64,000 nucleotides of DNA from Curtobacterium flaccumfaciens UCD-AKU (lineage in GTDB: Bacteria > Actinomycetota > Actinomycetes > Actinomycetales > Microbacteriaceae). Of the stretch, positions 34,652 to 43,311 are shown in pieces. Position numbers and translations under genes: made by a program. Position 1 is the stretch's first letter, and each line of letters begins with the position of its first letter. Where the stretch lies: contig NZ_KB714631.1 in the NCBI RefSeq assembly GCF_000349565.1, positions 532,422 through 596,421 of the forward strand. Reading direction: 5' to 3'. Below the pieces are notes generated by a model. The model did no database searches, had not been told where the DNA came from, and saw only the letters and a list, made by a program, of their open reading frames with translations.

Positions 34652-36004
34652 ATGGACGTCGCGCGCAGGGTCGTCGGCGTCCCGCTCGTCGCGGTCCTCG
34701 TCGGCCTGCTCACGACCGCACTGGCCTGGTACCGCCTCGGTCCGGTGGCGCGGAACACCGTCTGGGCCGAGGACGGCGGCGTGTTCCTGCGCGAACGGAT
34801 CGCGATGGGGCCCGTCGACACGCTGCTGCACGCCTACGCCGGCTACCTGCACCTGCTGCCCCGGCTCATCGTCGACCTCGGCTACGCGCTGCCGCCCGAA
34901 CGGTACGCGCAGGTGGTGGCACTGGCGTCCTGCGCGGTGGTCGGCGGGGTCTGCGCCCTGGTGTTCGTGCTGTCCCGCGACGTCGTCCGCCCGTGGCCGT
35001 TCCGGCTGGTGCTCGCCGCCGTCCCCGTCGTCCTGCCGCTCGCCCCGTACGAGATCAGCGGCAACGCGGCGAACCTGCACTGGTTCCTGCTCGTCCTGGT
35101 GCCGTGGGTCTTCACCTTCCGCAGCCGCTCCTGGTGGGGCGCGGGCGCGCTCGCCGTGGTCGCTGGTGTCGCCGTGCTCACCGAACCCCTCACCGCACTG
35201 TTCGCGCCCCTGTTGCTCCTCGCGTGGACGCCCCGAGGCCGAACGCCCGGCTCATCCGGTCGGTGGTCCGCGCTGCCCGTCACGGTCGTCGTGGTCGTCG
35301 CCCTGGCCGCGCAGGGCGTCACGGCCCTGACGAACCCGCGTGCCCTCGCCACGGGGTCGCCGGCGGTCGTGGACGTGCTCGCCGGGTACCTGCTGCGTCC
35401 CGTGGCGGGTGCCTGGGGTCCGGACCTCGGCGCCGCGCTGACGGCGGTGGTGGAGCACGGCTGGGCCGTGGTCCTGGTCCCCGCCGCCCTGCTGCTGGTC
35501 GTCCTGGTGGCGGCCGTGGTCGTCGGGCCGACAGGCACCCGGTGGATGGTCACGGCACTCGCCGCCGGTTCGGTCGCGGTGTGGTGGGTGGCCGTCCTCG
35601 CCAACCACGGTGCCGGCGTCCGCTGGTCCGCGCCGGTGAGCGCGATGGCCGCCCTGCCGCCGCAGCGCTACGCCGCCGCTGCCGGCCTGCTGCTCGTGAG
35701 CGCCGCGGTGGTCGCCGCCGCCGCGCTGGTGGACGCGCCCCGCTGGTCGCGTGTGGCGGCACGGACAGGAGGCGCGGGTCGCCTCGTCGGTGCGCTGGCC
35801 GGTTGGTGCGTGGTCACCGCCGTCGTCGCGTCGGCCGTGCTGCACGTCGCGCCGGCGGACACGCGGCGCAGCGACGGCCCGGTGTGGGCCGGGCAGTTGC
35901 CGGCGGCGGTCGAGGCGTGCGACGCGGACCCGTCGCTCGAGGTCGCCCGGGTGCGGTCGAACCCGTGGTCGTCCCCGGTGGCGTGCTCCTGGCTGTCGCG
36001 CTGA
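34652..36004 (+). CDS. Polytopic membrane protein of the glycan cluster, function unknown
   Basis: 450 residues with about ten hydrophobic helices. After the first helix comes NTVWAEDGGVFLRERIAMG, an acidic outer loop of the sort GT-C enzymes use to hold lipid-phosphate sugars, then AYAGYLHLLPRLIVDLGY. SGNAANLHWFLLVLVPWVF is another notable loop. The C-terminal outer tail has two Cys (EACDADPSLEVARVRSNPWSSPVACSW) that could form a disulfide. I do not recognise a named family; a GT-C-type sugar transferase is a reasonable guess. It sits between two ligase-like genes read on the other strand. Confidence 0.78.
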   Translation: MDVARRVVGVPLVAVLVGLLTTALAWYRLGPVARNTVWAEDGGVFLRERIAMGPVDTLLHAYAGYLHLLPRLIVDLGYALPPERYAQVVALASCAVVGGVCALVFVLSRDVVRPWPFRLVLAAVPVVLPLAPYEISGNAANLHWFLLVLVPWVFTFRSRSWWGAGALAVVAGVAVLTEPLTALFAPLLLLAWTPRGRTPGSSGRWSALPVTVVVVVALAAQGVTALTNPRALATGSPAVVDVLAGYLLRPVAGAWGPDLGAALTAVVEHGWAVVLVPAALLLVVLVAAVVVGPTGTRWMVTALAAGSVAVWWVAVLANHGAGVRWSAPVSAMAALPPQRYAAAAGLLLVSAAVVAAAALVDAPRWSRVAARTGGAGRLVGALAGWCVVTAVVASAVLHVAPADTRRSDGPVWAGQLPAAVEACDADPSLEVARVRSNPWSSPVACSWLSR

Positions 36005-36017
36005 GGGAGCGCCCGGG

Positions 36018-37397
36018 TCAGCGCGTGCCGGCCCAGCGGAACTCGCGCTTGGCCAGCGGCGTGCGGGGGCCGTCGCCGGTGGACACGGGTTCCTCGCCGG
36101 TCAGCACGATGCGGGTCTTGATCGCGAGCAGGGCGAAGAGCACCCAGTTCCCCTGGTAGAGCAGGCGGGACTCGGCGACGGACTGCACGAGCAGCGCGAC
36201 GACGACCAGGAGCGGCAGGAGCGACACCGGGTCGAACGACCGCGGACGCAGCGTGGCGTCGTACCCGATGCGGGTCGCGCAGGCCCACGAGCGCGACAGC
36301 GTCGTCACCACGTAGATCGCGAAGAGCACCAGGCCGATGATGCCGGTCTGCATCCAGACGTCCAGGTAGGCGTCGTGGGCCTGCAGGTAGGTGACACCCT
36401 TGCGGTGCGCCAGGTCGGCGAGCGTCGGGATGCCGGGCCACCAGTACCCGATCCATCCCCAGCCACCCACGGGGTGCTGGTCGATCAGCCCGAGCACCTT
36501 GCCCCAGATCTCGCCCCGACCGGTGGCGTCCGAGCCCTTGCCGAGCAGCTCGGAGACCGGACCACGCAGCACGGCCGCGGCGACGGCGACGACGATCGCG
36601 CCCACCGCGAGCAGCAGGTAGCGCGGGGTGCGGCGCTCGGTCGGCACACGGCGCATCCACACCGCGACCAGGGCGACCACGGCGACCACGAGGGCAGCGG
36701 CGATGACCGTCGACGAGCGGGTGAGGACGAAGCCGAGTGCGGCGACGAGGAGCCAGCCGATCGCTTGGTTGCGGCGGATCCGGCCCTCGGCGAACTGCAC
36801 GGCGACCACGATCGCGACGAGCAGGGCGACCATGGCGAGCAGGTTCGCGTTGCCCGGCAGGCCCTGGATCCGACCACCGGTGAAGAGCTCGGCGCGCGAG
36901 AAGTAGAACGCGTCGGGGACGTCGCGGTCGCCGTAGTCGGTCCAGATCGGCGCGATCGGGTGGCGGACGAACACCGCGACGACGGCTTCGAACAGCAGCG
37001 AGAGCATCAGGACCCAGCGGAGCGCGAGGCTCATGGCGTCGGTGATCCGCCGCCACGTCAGGGTCGAGGCGATCGTGAACGCCACGGCGGCGCAGATCAC
37101 CTGCACGGTCAGGCTCGAGATCGTCGCGAACCGCCAGTGCGACCAGACCAGCGTCACCAGGCACCAGCCGAGGAACGCCCAGAGCGCCCAGGGGGTGCGG
37201 ACGAGCGGCGGCTTCGCCCGGACCAGGATCGTGGTGCCCCAGGCGGCGACGAGGGCCCAGAGGACACCGGCCCCGACCCAGGTGAGGGTGTTCGGCACGG
37301 CGTCGCCCGCGAACAGCACGAACAGGGTCGTCGCCCCGAAGGCGAACGCCTCGCGCTCCGGTACGGCCCCGCGCGCCAGCGGCCAGGTGTTCGTCAC
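36018..37397 (-). CDS. O-antigen ligase/polymerase-like membrane protein (second paralogue)
   Basis: 459 residues, about eleven hydrophobic helices. The large outer loop has GRGEIWGKVLGLIDQHPVGGWGWIGYWWPG and YLQAHDAYLDVWMQTGIIGLVLF, matching the Wzy_C/WaaL family. GLPGNANLLAMVALLVAIVV mirrors IGGTRNFMGFIAAMALVTFVV of the first paralogue. GTG 37397 is chosen because TACCCT sits 6 bases upstream. It is convergent with the unknown membrane protein (13-base gap) and divergent from manA. Two paralogues in one cluster suggest separate polymerisation and ligation steps or two polymers. Confidence 0.85.
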   Translation of the reverse strand: MTNTWPLARGAVPEREAFAFGATTLFVLFAGDAVPNTLTWVGAGVLWALVAAWGTTILVRAKPPLVRTPWALWAFLGWCLVTLVWSHWRFATISSLTVQVICAAVAFTIASTLTWRRITDAMSLALRWVLMLSLLFEAVVAVFVRHPIAPIWTDYGDRDVPDAFYFSRAELFTGGRIQGLPGNANLLAMVALLVAIVVAVQFAEGRIRRNQAIGWLLVAALGFVLTRSSTVIAAALVVAVVALVAVWMRRVPTERRTPRYLLLAVGAIVVAVAAAVLRGPVSELLGKGSDATGRGEIWGKVLGLIDQHPVGGWGWIGYWWPGIPTLADLAHRKGVTYLQAHDAYLDVWMQTGIIGLVLFAIYVVTTLSRSWACATRIGYDATLRPRSFDPVSLLPLLVVVALLVQSVAESRLLYQGNWVLFALLAIKTRIVLTGEEPVSTGDGPRTPLAKREFRWAGTR

Positions 37398-37403
37398 GAC
37401 GCC

Positions 37404-37409
37404 AGGGTA
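37404..37409 (-). promoter_or_regulatory. -10 box TACCCT, leaderless start of the second ligase-like gene
   Basis: On the minus strand TACCCT is followed by 6 bases and GTG 37397. Together with the manA box at 37451-37456 it makes a compact divergent promoter region of 66 bases. Confidence 0.55.
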
Positions 37410-37450
37410 CCGGCCGGTCGCCGTCCGCAGGACTCCCTCGGCGGCGCCGG

Positions 37451-37456
37451 TAGGCT
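37451..37456 (+). promoter_or_regulatory. -10 box TAGGCT, leaderless start of manA
   Basis: TAGGCT is followed by 7 bases and ATG 37464, with no Shine-Dalgarno between. Confidence 0.6.
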
Positions 37457-37463
37457 CTGGCCC

Positions 37464-38672
37464 ATGTTCCTCGGCATCACGAACACCCCCCGCGACTACG
37501 CCTGGGGCTCGGTCACCGCGATCCCGGAGCTCCTCGGCCGCACCGTCACGGGTGCCCCGCAGGCGGAGCTCTGGCTCGGCGCCCACGCCGGCAGCCCCAG
37601 CGTCGTCGTCAACCCCGCCATGGTGGGCGGAGCCGACACGCTCCGCGACTGGATCGCCGACGAGCCGGAGACCGCCCTCGGTCCGGACCGCACCGACCTG
37701 CCGTTCCTGCTCAAGGTGCTCGCGGCGGCCGCACCGCTCTCGCTGCAGGCGCACCCCACCCCGGAGCAGGCGGCGGAGGGCTTCGCCCGTGAAGAGCGCG
37801 AGGGCATCCCGCTCGACGACCCGGCTCGCAACTACAAGGACCCGTTCCCGAAGCCCGAGCTCGTCGTCGCGCTGAGCGAGCGGTTCGAGGCGCTGAGCGG
37901 CTTCCGCCCCGTCGAGGAGACCCTCGCCGAGGTGCGCGTGCTCGACGCCGGCACCGGACGGCTCGGTCCGCTCGAGGTGCACCTGCTGCACGGGCTCGAG
38001 GACACCGTCCGCTGGCTCGAGACCGCCGACGAGTCCGCACTCGCCGTGGTGCAGGCCGCGAGCGACCTGGCCGTCGCCCTCGACGACGACCTGCTCACCC
38101 CGAACACCGCGACCGTGCGCGACCTGGCGACCAGCTGGCCGGGCGACCCCGGCACCGTGGTCTCCCTGCTCATGCACCGTGTGACGCTCGGTGCGGGGCA
38201 GGCGATGTACCTGCCCGCCGGCAACATCCACGCGTACCTCGACGGGCTCGGCATCGAGCTGATGGCGCCGTCGGACAACGTGCTGCGCGGCGGGCTGACG
38301 CCGAAGCACGTCGACGTGCCGGAGCTCCTGCGGGTGCTCGACTTCACCGCGTACCCGGCCCCGGTCCTCGAGCCGGAGCGCATCGCCGGCGGCGTCGACC
38401 GGTTCGCACCGGACGGCGTCGGCTTCGCGCTGCTGCGGGTGGACGGCGACGGCCGCCCGGCCGGCCTGAGCACGGGCGGGGTCGCGCCGCTCGTCGGACC
38501 GTCGATCGCGATCTGCACCGAGGGCGTCGTCACGCTCGTCGGCGCGCAGTCGGCCACCCTGCTCCGCAAGGGCGAGTCGTGCTTCATCACGCCGGACGAG
38601 GGCGACGTGACCGTCGAGGCGGACTCGTCCGACGGCATCACGTCGACGGTGTTCATCGCCACCGGCGCCTAG
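37464..38672 (+). CDS. Mannose-6-phosphate isomerase ManA
   Basis: 402 residues, type I PMI fold. ManA interconverts fructose-6-phosphate and mannose-6-phosphate, feeding GDP-mannose. The N-terminus MFLGITNTPRDYAWGSVTAIPELLG, the metal-site motif PLSLQAHPTPEQAAEGF, YKDPFPKPELVVALSERFEALSGFR, and MYLPAGNIHAYLDGLGIELMAPSDNVLRGGLTPKHVDVPEL are all diagnostic. ATG 37464 is supported by TAGGCT 7 bases upstream. Its TAG stop lies inside the first unit of a 13-bp tandem repeat. Mannose enzymes near whiB2 are a feature I recall from other actinobacteria. Confidence 0.96.
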   Translation: MFLGITNTPRDYAWGSVTAIPELLGRTVTGAPQAELWLGAHAGSPSVVVNPAMVGGADTLRDWIADEPETALGPDRTDLPFLLKVLAAAAPLSLQAHPTPEQAAEGFAREEREGIPLDDPARNYKDPFPKPELVVALSERFEALSGFRPVEETLAEVRVLDAGTGRLGPLEVHLLHGLEDTVRWLETADESALAVVQAASDLAVALDDDLLTPNTATVRDLATSWPGDPGTVVSLLMHRVTLGAGQAMYLPAGNIHAYLDGLGIELMAPSDNVLRGGLTPKHVDVPELLRVLDFTAYPAPVLEPERIAGGVDRFAPDGVGFALLRVDGDGRPAGLSTGGVAPLVGPSIAICTEGVVTLVGAQSATLLRKGESCFITPDEGDVTVEADSSDGITSTVFIATGA

Positions 38673-38712
38673 GACCGGCGCCCAGGACCGGCGCCCAGGA
38701 CAGGCGTCCTGG
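38661..38712. repeat. 13-bp tandem repeat, four units, spanning the manA stop
   Basis: Units ACCGGCGCCTAGG, ACCGGCGCCCAGG (twice) and ACAGGCGTCCTGG run head to tail. The first holds the TAG stop (38670-38672). The last two form the hairpin CCAGGAC-AGGC-GTCCTGG (38695-38712), a possible terminator. Confidence 0.85.
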
Positions 38713-38798
38713 CCGGGGACGCCGTCGCGGAACCGGCGCGGAACCGCACGCGGCGGCGCGGACCCGCACACCGCCACCGTGGCGTCGCCGACGTCCGC

Positions 38799-38804
38799 TA
38801 GCGT
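38799..38804 (+). promoter_or_regulatory. -10 box TAGCGT, leaderless start of galE
   Basis: TAGCGT is followed by 7 bases and ATG 38812. Confidence 0.55.
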
Positions 38805-38811
38805 GGCGAGC

Positions 38812-39774
38812 ATGAGTTGGCTGGTCACCGGCGGTGCCGGGTACATCGGGTCCCACGTCGTCCGAGCACTGCGCTCGGCCGGCATCGACACGGTCGCGTT
38901 CGACGACCTCTCGAGCGGCTTCCGCGCGTTCGTGCCGGACGACGTGCCGTTCGTCGAGGGCACGATCCTCGACGGGGAGCTCGTGGCGCGCACCCTGCGC
39001 GAGCACGAGGTCACCGGCGTGGTCCACGTCGCGGGGTTCAAGTACGCCGGCGTCTCCGTCGAGCGCCCGCTGCACACCTACGAGCAGAACGTCACCGGCA
39101 TGGCGACCCTGCTCCGCGCGATGGCCGAGACCGGCGTCACCAAGGCGGTCTTCTCGTCGAGCGCGGCGGTCTACGGCACGCCGGACGTCGAGACCGTGGT
39201 CGAGTCCACCCCGAAGAACCCGGAGTCGCCGTACGGCGAGTCGAAGCTCATCGGCGAGTGGCTGCTGCGCGACATGGAGGTCGCCGCCGGATTCGCCACC
39301 ACGTCGCTCCGGTACTTCAACGTCGTCGGCTCGGGGGAGCCCGACCTGTACGACGCCAGCCCGCACAACCTGTTCCCGCTGGTCTTCGACGCGCTGCTCG
39401 CCGGCCGGACCCCGCGGATCAACGGCGACGACTACGCCACCCCGGACGGCACCTGTGTCCGCGACTACGTGCACGTGGCCGACCTGGCGCACTCGCACGC
39501 CGTGGCCGCACGGAAGCTCGAGGCCGGGGAGCCGCTCGAGCGCGCCTACAACCTCGGCAGCGGCGACGGCGTGAGCGTCCGGCAGATCATGGACGCGATG
39601 GCTGCCGGCACCGGGATCGCCTTCGACCCCGAGATCGCACCGCGGCGCCCCGGCGACCCGGCCCGCATCGTCGCGACCGGCGAAGCCGCCGCCCGAGACC
39701 TCGAGTGGGCGATGCGGCACTCCCTGGACGAGATGGTCTCGAGCGCGTGGGAGGCCCGCCGCAGCGCCTCCTGA
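38812..39774 (+). CDS. UDP-glucose 4-epimerase GalE-like
   Basis: 320 residues, short-chain dehydrogenase fold with bound NAD+. The protein starts MSWLVTGGAGYIGSHVVRAL. FDDLSSGFRAFVP, HVAGFKYAGVSVERPL, SSSAAVYGTPD, the catalytic YGESKLIGEWLL, and SLRYFNVVGSGEPDLYD are GalE motifs. CVRDYVHVADLAHSHAVAA near the C-terminus is typical too. It is a little shorter than the usual 330-340 residues. It would make UDP-galactose for the surface glycan, though related 4-epimerases act on other UDP-sugars. ATG 38812 is fixed by the -10 box and family N-terminus. Confidence 0.92.
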   Translation: MSWLVTGGAGYIGSHVVRALRSAGIDTVAFDDLSSGFRAFVPDDVPFVEGTILDGELVARTLREHEVTGVVHVAGFKYAGVSVERPLHTYEQNVTGMATLLRAMAETGVTKAVFSSSAAVYGTPDVETVVESTPKNPESPYGESKLIGEWLLRDMEVAAGFATTSLRYFNVVGSGEPDLYDASPHNLFPLVFDALLAGRTPRINGDDYATPDGTCVRDYVHVADLAHSHAVAARKLEAGEPLERAYNLGSGDGVSVRQIMDAMAAGTGIAFDPEIAPRRPGDPARIVATGEAAARDLEWAMRHSLDEMVSSAWEARRSAS

Positions 39775-39788
39775 GCGCCTGAGGACGA

Positions 39789-39849
39789 GTCAGTTGTCCC
39801 CCGGAAGGCCCACCCGAGCGGCGCGACACGCCCAAACGGGGGACATGAC
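39789..39849. repeat. 61-bp inverted-repeat element with TGTCCCCCG arms
   Basis: The arms TGTCCCCCG (39795-39803) and CGGGGGACA (39837-39845) are exact complements, extended outward by GTCA/TGAC. It lies in the gap between galE and whiB. It is a different sequence class from the other palindromes in this window. Confidence 0.75.
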
Positions 39850-39885
39850 ACGCTGGAGCGGTCAGTGCCTTCTATGATCCGCGAC

Positions 39886-39914
39886 TTGACTCAGGCGAAT
39901 GACACCGCTGTAAT
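39886..39914 (+). promoter_or_regulatory. Consensus-like promoter for whiB
   Basis: TTGACT (39886-39891), a 17-base spacer, and TGTAAT (39909-39914) give the best sigma70-type promoter in the window. A TATGAT at 39873-39878 could be a second -10 box. The leader before the start codon would be about 40 bases. Confidence 0.75.
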
Positions 39915-39962
39915 TACAGGCAACGGCCGCAAGAGTTGGGGTTCGTTGTCGAGGCGGCAGGG

Positions 39963-40295
39963 GTGATCAGGGTGAACGGTTCCGAGTTCCACGCCGGAGT
40001 TCCGGAGGACTGGCACGTCGATCCCGTGGCGCTCGGCGTCCCCGGGGTCCGACGTCCCGAGGCGGACGACGAGGAGAACCCGCTCGCCTGGCAGGTCGAC
40101 TCGCTGTGCGCACAGACCGACCCCGAGGCGTTCTTCCCCGAGAAGGGCGGCTCCACGCGCGAGGCGAAGAAGATCTGCACCTCGTGCGAGGTCCGGGCGC
40201 AGTGCCTCGAGTACGCGCTCGAGAACGACGAACGCTTCGGCATCTGGGGTGGCCTCTCCGAGCGGGAACGCCGCAAGCTGCGGAAACGGGCGTAG
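39963..40295 (+). CDS. WhiB-family transcriptional regulator (WhiB2-like)
   Basis: 110 residues. Four Cys bind the [4Fe-4S] cluster, at residues 49, 72, 75 and 81 (C-X22-C-X2-C-X5-C). RFGIWGGLSERERRKLRKR is the WhiB turn plus basic tail. PEAFFPEKGGSTREAKKICTSCEVRAQCLEYAL is close to WhiB2 (WhmD/WhiB), which controls septation and division by binding sigma factor region 4. The start is uncertain: GTG 39963, GTG 39972 and TTG 39936 are possible; 39963 has GGCAGG just upstream. Its neighbours (manA, GT2-DUF5719, metallopeptidase-like) match the WhiB2 context I recall from other actinobacteria. Confidence 0.94.
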   Translation: MIRVNGSEFHAGVPEDWHVDPVALGVPGVRRPEADDEENPLAWQVDSLCAQTDPEAFFPEKGGSTREAKKICTSCEVRAQCLEYALENDERFGIWGGLSERERRKLRKRA

Positions 40296-40302
40296 GAGCG
40301 TC

Positions 40303-40322
40303 CACGGCGCGCCAGCGCCGTG
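40303..40322 (+). terminator. Hairpin after whiB
   Basis: Arms CACGGCGC (40303-40310) and GCGCCGTG (40315-40322) with loop GCCA start 8 bases past the stop codon. No T-run follows. Confidence 0.55.
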
Positions 40323-40457
40323 CGACTGCGGCCCTGAGGAGCCTGCGACGAAGGCGCCGGAAGGCCACCGCCTCCGCCCGCCCCGCACCGCGCGGTGAGC
40401 GCGTCCACAGCTTCACGGCGCGCCGCCGTCCGCAGCCGGCACCGCGCCTCCAGACCG

Positions 40458-40463
40458 TAGAGT
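40458..40463 (+). promoter_or_regulatory. -10-like box TAGAGT before the GT2-membrane fusion gene
   Basis: TAGAGT ends 10 bases before ATG 40474, slightly further than in the other leaderless genes. The in-frame GTG at 40462 overlaps the box, so ATG 40474 is the better start. Confidence 0.4.
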
Positions 40464-40473
40464 GACGCCCGTC

Positions 40474-43311
40474 ATGCAGCCCAGAGTCACCGCGATCCTC
40501 GTCGCCGCCAACGGGGCGGCCCACCTCGACCGGACCCTGGACGCGCTCGCCGCCCAGACCCGCCACCCCGAGAACCTCGTGGTCGTCGACGTCGGCACGA
40601 CCGACGGTTCGACCGCCGAACTGTCCTTCGGTGGGTCCGCGCAGCTCGTCCGCCTCCCGGCGGGCCGGTCGTTCGGTGACGCCGTCCGGCAGGGCGAGCG
40701 CAGCGCGCCGCCCGCCGCGACCGACGAGCCGGTCGACGAGTGGCTGTGGATCCTCGGCCACGACAACGCGCCGGCACCGACCGCGCTCGCCGACCTGCTG
40801 GGCGCCGTCGAGATCGCGCCGTCGGTCGTCGTCGCCGGTCCGAAGCTCGTCGCCGACGACGATCCGTCGCTGATCCGCGCGTTCGGCGAGAGCATGACCC
40901 GCTTCGGCCGCTCGATCGTCCTGGTGCAGGACGAGCTCGACCAGGGCCAGCACGACCGCAACACCGACGTGCTCGGCGTCACCGCCGGCGGCATGCTCGT
41001 GCGTCGCTCGGTCTGGAACGAACTCGGCGGCTTCGACCCGGCACTGCCGGACGTCGACGCGGCGCTCGACTTCTCGGTCCGGGTCCGCCTCGCCGGACAC
41101 CGCGTGGCCCTCGTGCCCGAGGCCAGGGTCACCAGCGCCGGACCGATCGAGGAGTTCGGGCGCAAGCGTGTGTCCGAGGCGCGGCGCGTCCGGATGCACC
41201 GGCAGGCGCAGCTGCACCGTCGGATGACGTACGCCCCCATCGCGCTCGTCTGGCTGCACTGGCTCACGCTCGTGCCCTTCGCGGTCGGCCGCGCCCTCGG
41301 GCACCTGGTCGCGAAGCACCCAGCCGCCGTGGTCCCCGAGCTCTCCGCCGCGTTCGCGGTCGCGTTCGGCGGCGGCACGGGCCGTGCACGCAAGAACCTC
41401 GCCCGCACGAAGCAGCTCGGCTGGGCGGCCGTCGAACCGCTCCGGGTGAGCTGGCGTCGGGTGTACGAGCACCGCACCACCTCGCGCGACGTCGAACTCG
41501 CCCGCGTCGAGGACGCCCCGATCGCCCGGGCGTCGTTCCTCGGCGACGGCGGGATCTGGGTGGTCCTGGCCGCCGCGGCGCTCAGCGTCGTGACGCTCTA
41601 CCCGCTGCTCGGCTCGCCGGCCCTGACCGGCGGGGGACTCCTGCCGCTCTCCGCGACCCCCGGTCAGCTCTGGCAGAACGTCGGGTACGGCTTCCACTCG
41701 CTCGGCACCGGCTTCACGGGCCCGTCCGACCCCTTCACCGCGGTGCTCGCCGTGCTCGGCTCGATCGTCTTCTGGTCGCCGTCCACCGCGGTCGTGCTCG
41801 TCATGCTCGTCGCGTTCCCGCTGTCCGCCCTCGGTGCCTGGTTCGCGGTCCGCAAGGTCACGACCCGCACCTGGGTGCCGGTCATCGGCGCGTCGCTCTA
41901 CGCCATCGCCCCGTCGCTCGTCGGCGCGGTGACGACCGGGCACCTCGGCGCCGTGATCGCGCACCTGGTCCTGCCGTGGCTGTTCGTCGCCGTGCTCGAG
42001 GCGCACCGCTCGTGGGCCTGGGCCTCGGGTGCGTCGCTGCTGTTCGCCGTGGTCGCCGCCTCGGCTCCGTCGCTGCTGCCGGTCCTGCTGATCGGCTGGC
42101 TCGTGGCGCTGCTGGTCGGCTGGCGCCGGGCCCACCGTCGCGTGTTCATCCCGGTGCCGACCGCGGTGCTGTTCCTGCCGCTGATCCTGGCGCAGGCAGC
42201 ACGCGGCAACCTGCTCGCCGTGTTCGCCGACCCCGGGGCGCCGTCCGCGACCCGGGCACCGTCCGCCCTGCAGCTGGCCATCGGGCAGCCCCTGCCCGAC
42301 TGGAGCGGCTGGCTGCCCGCGACCTCCGGGCTGACGCTCGTCGTCGGGGCCCTGCCGATCGTGATGGCCGTCCTGGCCCTGCCGGTCGCCGTCGCCGCGA
42401 TCGGGGCGGTGCTCGGCCACCGCTGGGCGGTCGCCGGCTCCGCGCTCGTCATCGCGCTCCTCGGCTTCGCCACGGCCTTCGCCGCCACCCACGTCACCGT
42501 CACCGGTGTCGGTTCCACCACCACCATCGTCTGGCCCGGCAGCGGGTTGTCCGTGTACTGGCTCGCCCTCGTGGTGGCGGCGTGCATCGGCATCGACGTG
42601 CTGCCGAAGGCCGCACCGGTCACAGGGCTCGTCGCGACGGTGCTCGCCGGGATCGCCGTCGCGCCGGCGTTCGCGGCGTTCTACCTCGGCACCGCCACGA
42701 TCGAGCCGACCACGGGCCGCGTGCTCAGCGCCTACGTGAACGCCGAGGCCCAGGCGAACCCCGACGTCGGCACGCTCGTGGTCGTGCCGCAGGACGACGG
42801 GTCGCTCGCCGTCACGCTCGAACGCGGGCAGGGGTCCACCCTCGACGACCAGTCGACGCTCGACGCGACCGCGCTCCGGCTGAGCGAGTCCGGCTCGCGG
42901 CTGACCACGCTCGCGGGCAACCTGGCCAGTCGCAGCGGGTACGACCCCCGGCCGGCGCTCCGCGAACTCGGCGTGAGCTTCGTGCTCATCGACGACGCGG
43001 GCGACGACCCCGAGGCGCAGACGGTGCACGACCGGGCCGCCGGTGCCATCGGCCAGAACGCGCTCTTCACCAGCATCGGCGAGACCACCAACGGGCAGCT
43101 GTTCCACTACGACGGCGAGGTCGACCGCACGCGCTCCGGCTCCGCGGCGACCCAGGCCACCCACGTGCTGTACCTCGTCGTGCTCGGCGTGGTCTTCGGC
43201 GCCGCAGCCCTGCTCGCGGTCCCGACGGCCCCGCGCCGCCGCCGTGCCACCTCGAACGTCATCGAGGCCGAGGAACCCGCCACCACCTTCGACGAGGAGC
43301 GCGACGAATGA
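40474..43311 (+). CDS. GT2 glycosyltransferase fused to a large membrane domain
   Basis: 945 residues. Residues about 1-260 are a GT2 domain (VTAILVAANGAAHLDRTLDALAAQ, VVDVGTTDGSTAEL, DEWLWILGHDNAPAPTAL, VTAGGMLVRRSVWNELGGFDPALP). Residues about 350-760 form roughly twelve helices, then an outer domain with RVLSAYVNAEAQANPDVGTLVVVPQDDGS, a last helix and a cytoplasmic tail. The usual acidic DxD is reduced (GHDNA), so catalysis should be tested. This fusion with a DUF5719 partner next to whiB2 recurs in actinobacteria; the function is unknown, probably envelope glycan. The stop overlaps the next ATG (ATGA). Confidence 0.87.
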   Translation: MQPRVTAILVAANGAAHLDRTLDALAAQTRHPENLVVVDVGTTDGSTAELSFGGSAQLVRLPAGRSFGDAVRQGERSAPPAATDEPVDEWLWILGHDNAPAPTALADLLGAVEIAPSVVVAGPKLVADDDPSLIRAFGESMTRFGRSIVLVQDELDQGQHDRNTDVLGVTAGGMLVRRSVWNELGGFDPALPDVDAALDFSVRVRLAGHRVALVPEARVTSAGPIEEFGRKRVSEARRVRMHRQAQLHRRMTYAPIALVWLHWLTLVPFAVGRALGHLVAKHPAAVVPELSAAFAVAFGGGTGRARKNLARTKQLGWAAVEPLRVSWRRVYEHRTTSRDVELARVEDAPIARASFLGDGGIWVVLAAAALSVVTLYPLLGSPALTGGGLLPLSATPGQLWQNVGYGFHSLGTGFTGPSDPFTAVLAVLGSIVFWSPSTAVVLVMLVAFPLSALGAWFAVRKVTTRTWVPVIGASLYAIAPSLVGAVTTGHLGAVIAHLVLPWLFVAVLEAHRSWAWASGASLLFAVVAASAPSLLPVLLIGWLVALLVGWRRAHRRVFIPVPTAVLFLPLILAQAARGNLLAVFADPGAPSATRAPSALQLAIGQPLPDWSGWLPATSGLTLVVGALPIVMAVLALPVAVAAIGAVLGHRWAVAGSALVIALLGFATAFAATHVTVTGVGSTTTIVWPGSGLSVYWLALVVAACIGIDVLPKAAPVTGLVATVLAGIAVAPAFAAFYLGTATIEPTTGRVLSAYVNAEAQANPDVGTLVVVPQDDGSLAVTLERGQGSTLDDQSTLDATALRLSESGSRLTTLAGNLASRSGYDPRPALRELGVSFVLIDDAGDDPEAQTVHDRAAGAIGQNALFTSIGETTNGQLFHYDGEVDRTRSGSAATQATHVLYLVVLGVVFGAAALLAVPTAPRRRRATSNVIEAEEPATTFDEERDE

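Noticed and set aside
40296-40473. Small gene between whiB and the GT2 fusion
   Set aside because: No start with a promoter or ribosome site gives a protein-like sequence; only a terminator hairpin and the downstream -10 box are convincing.
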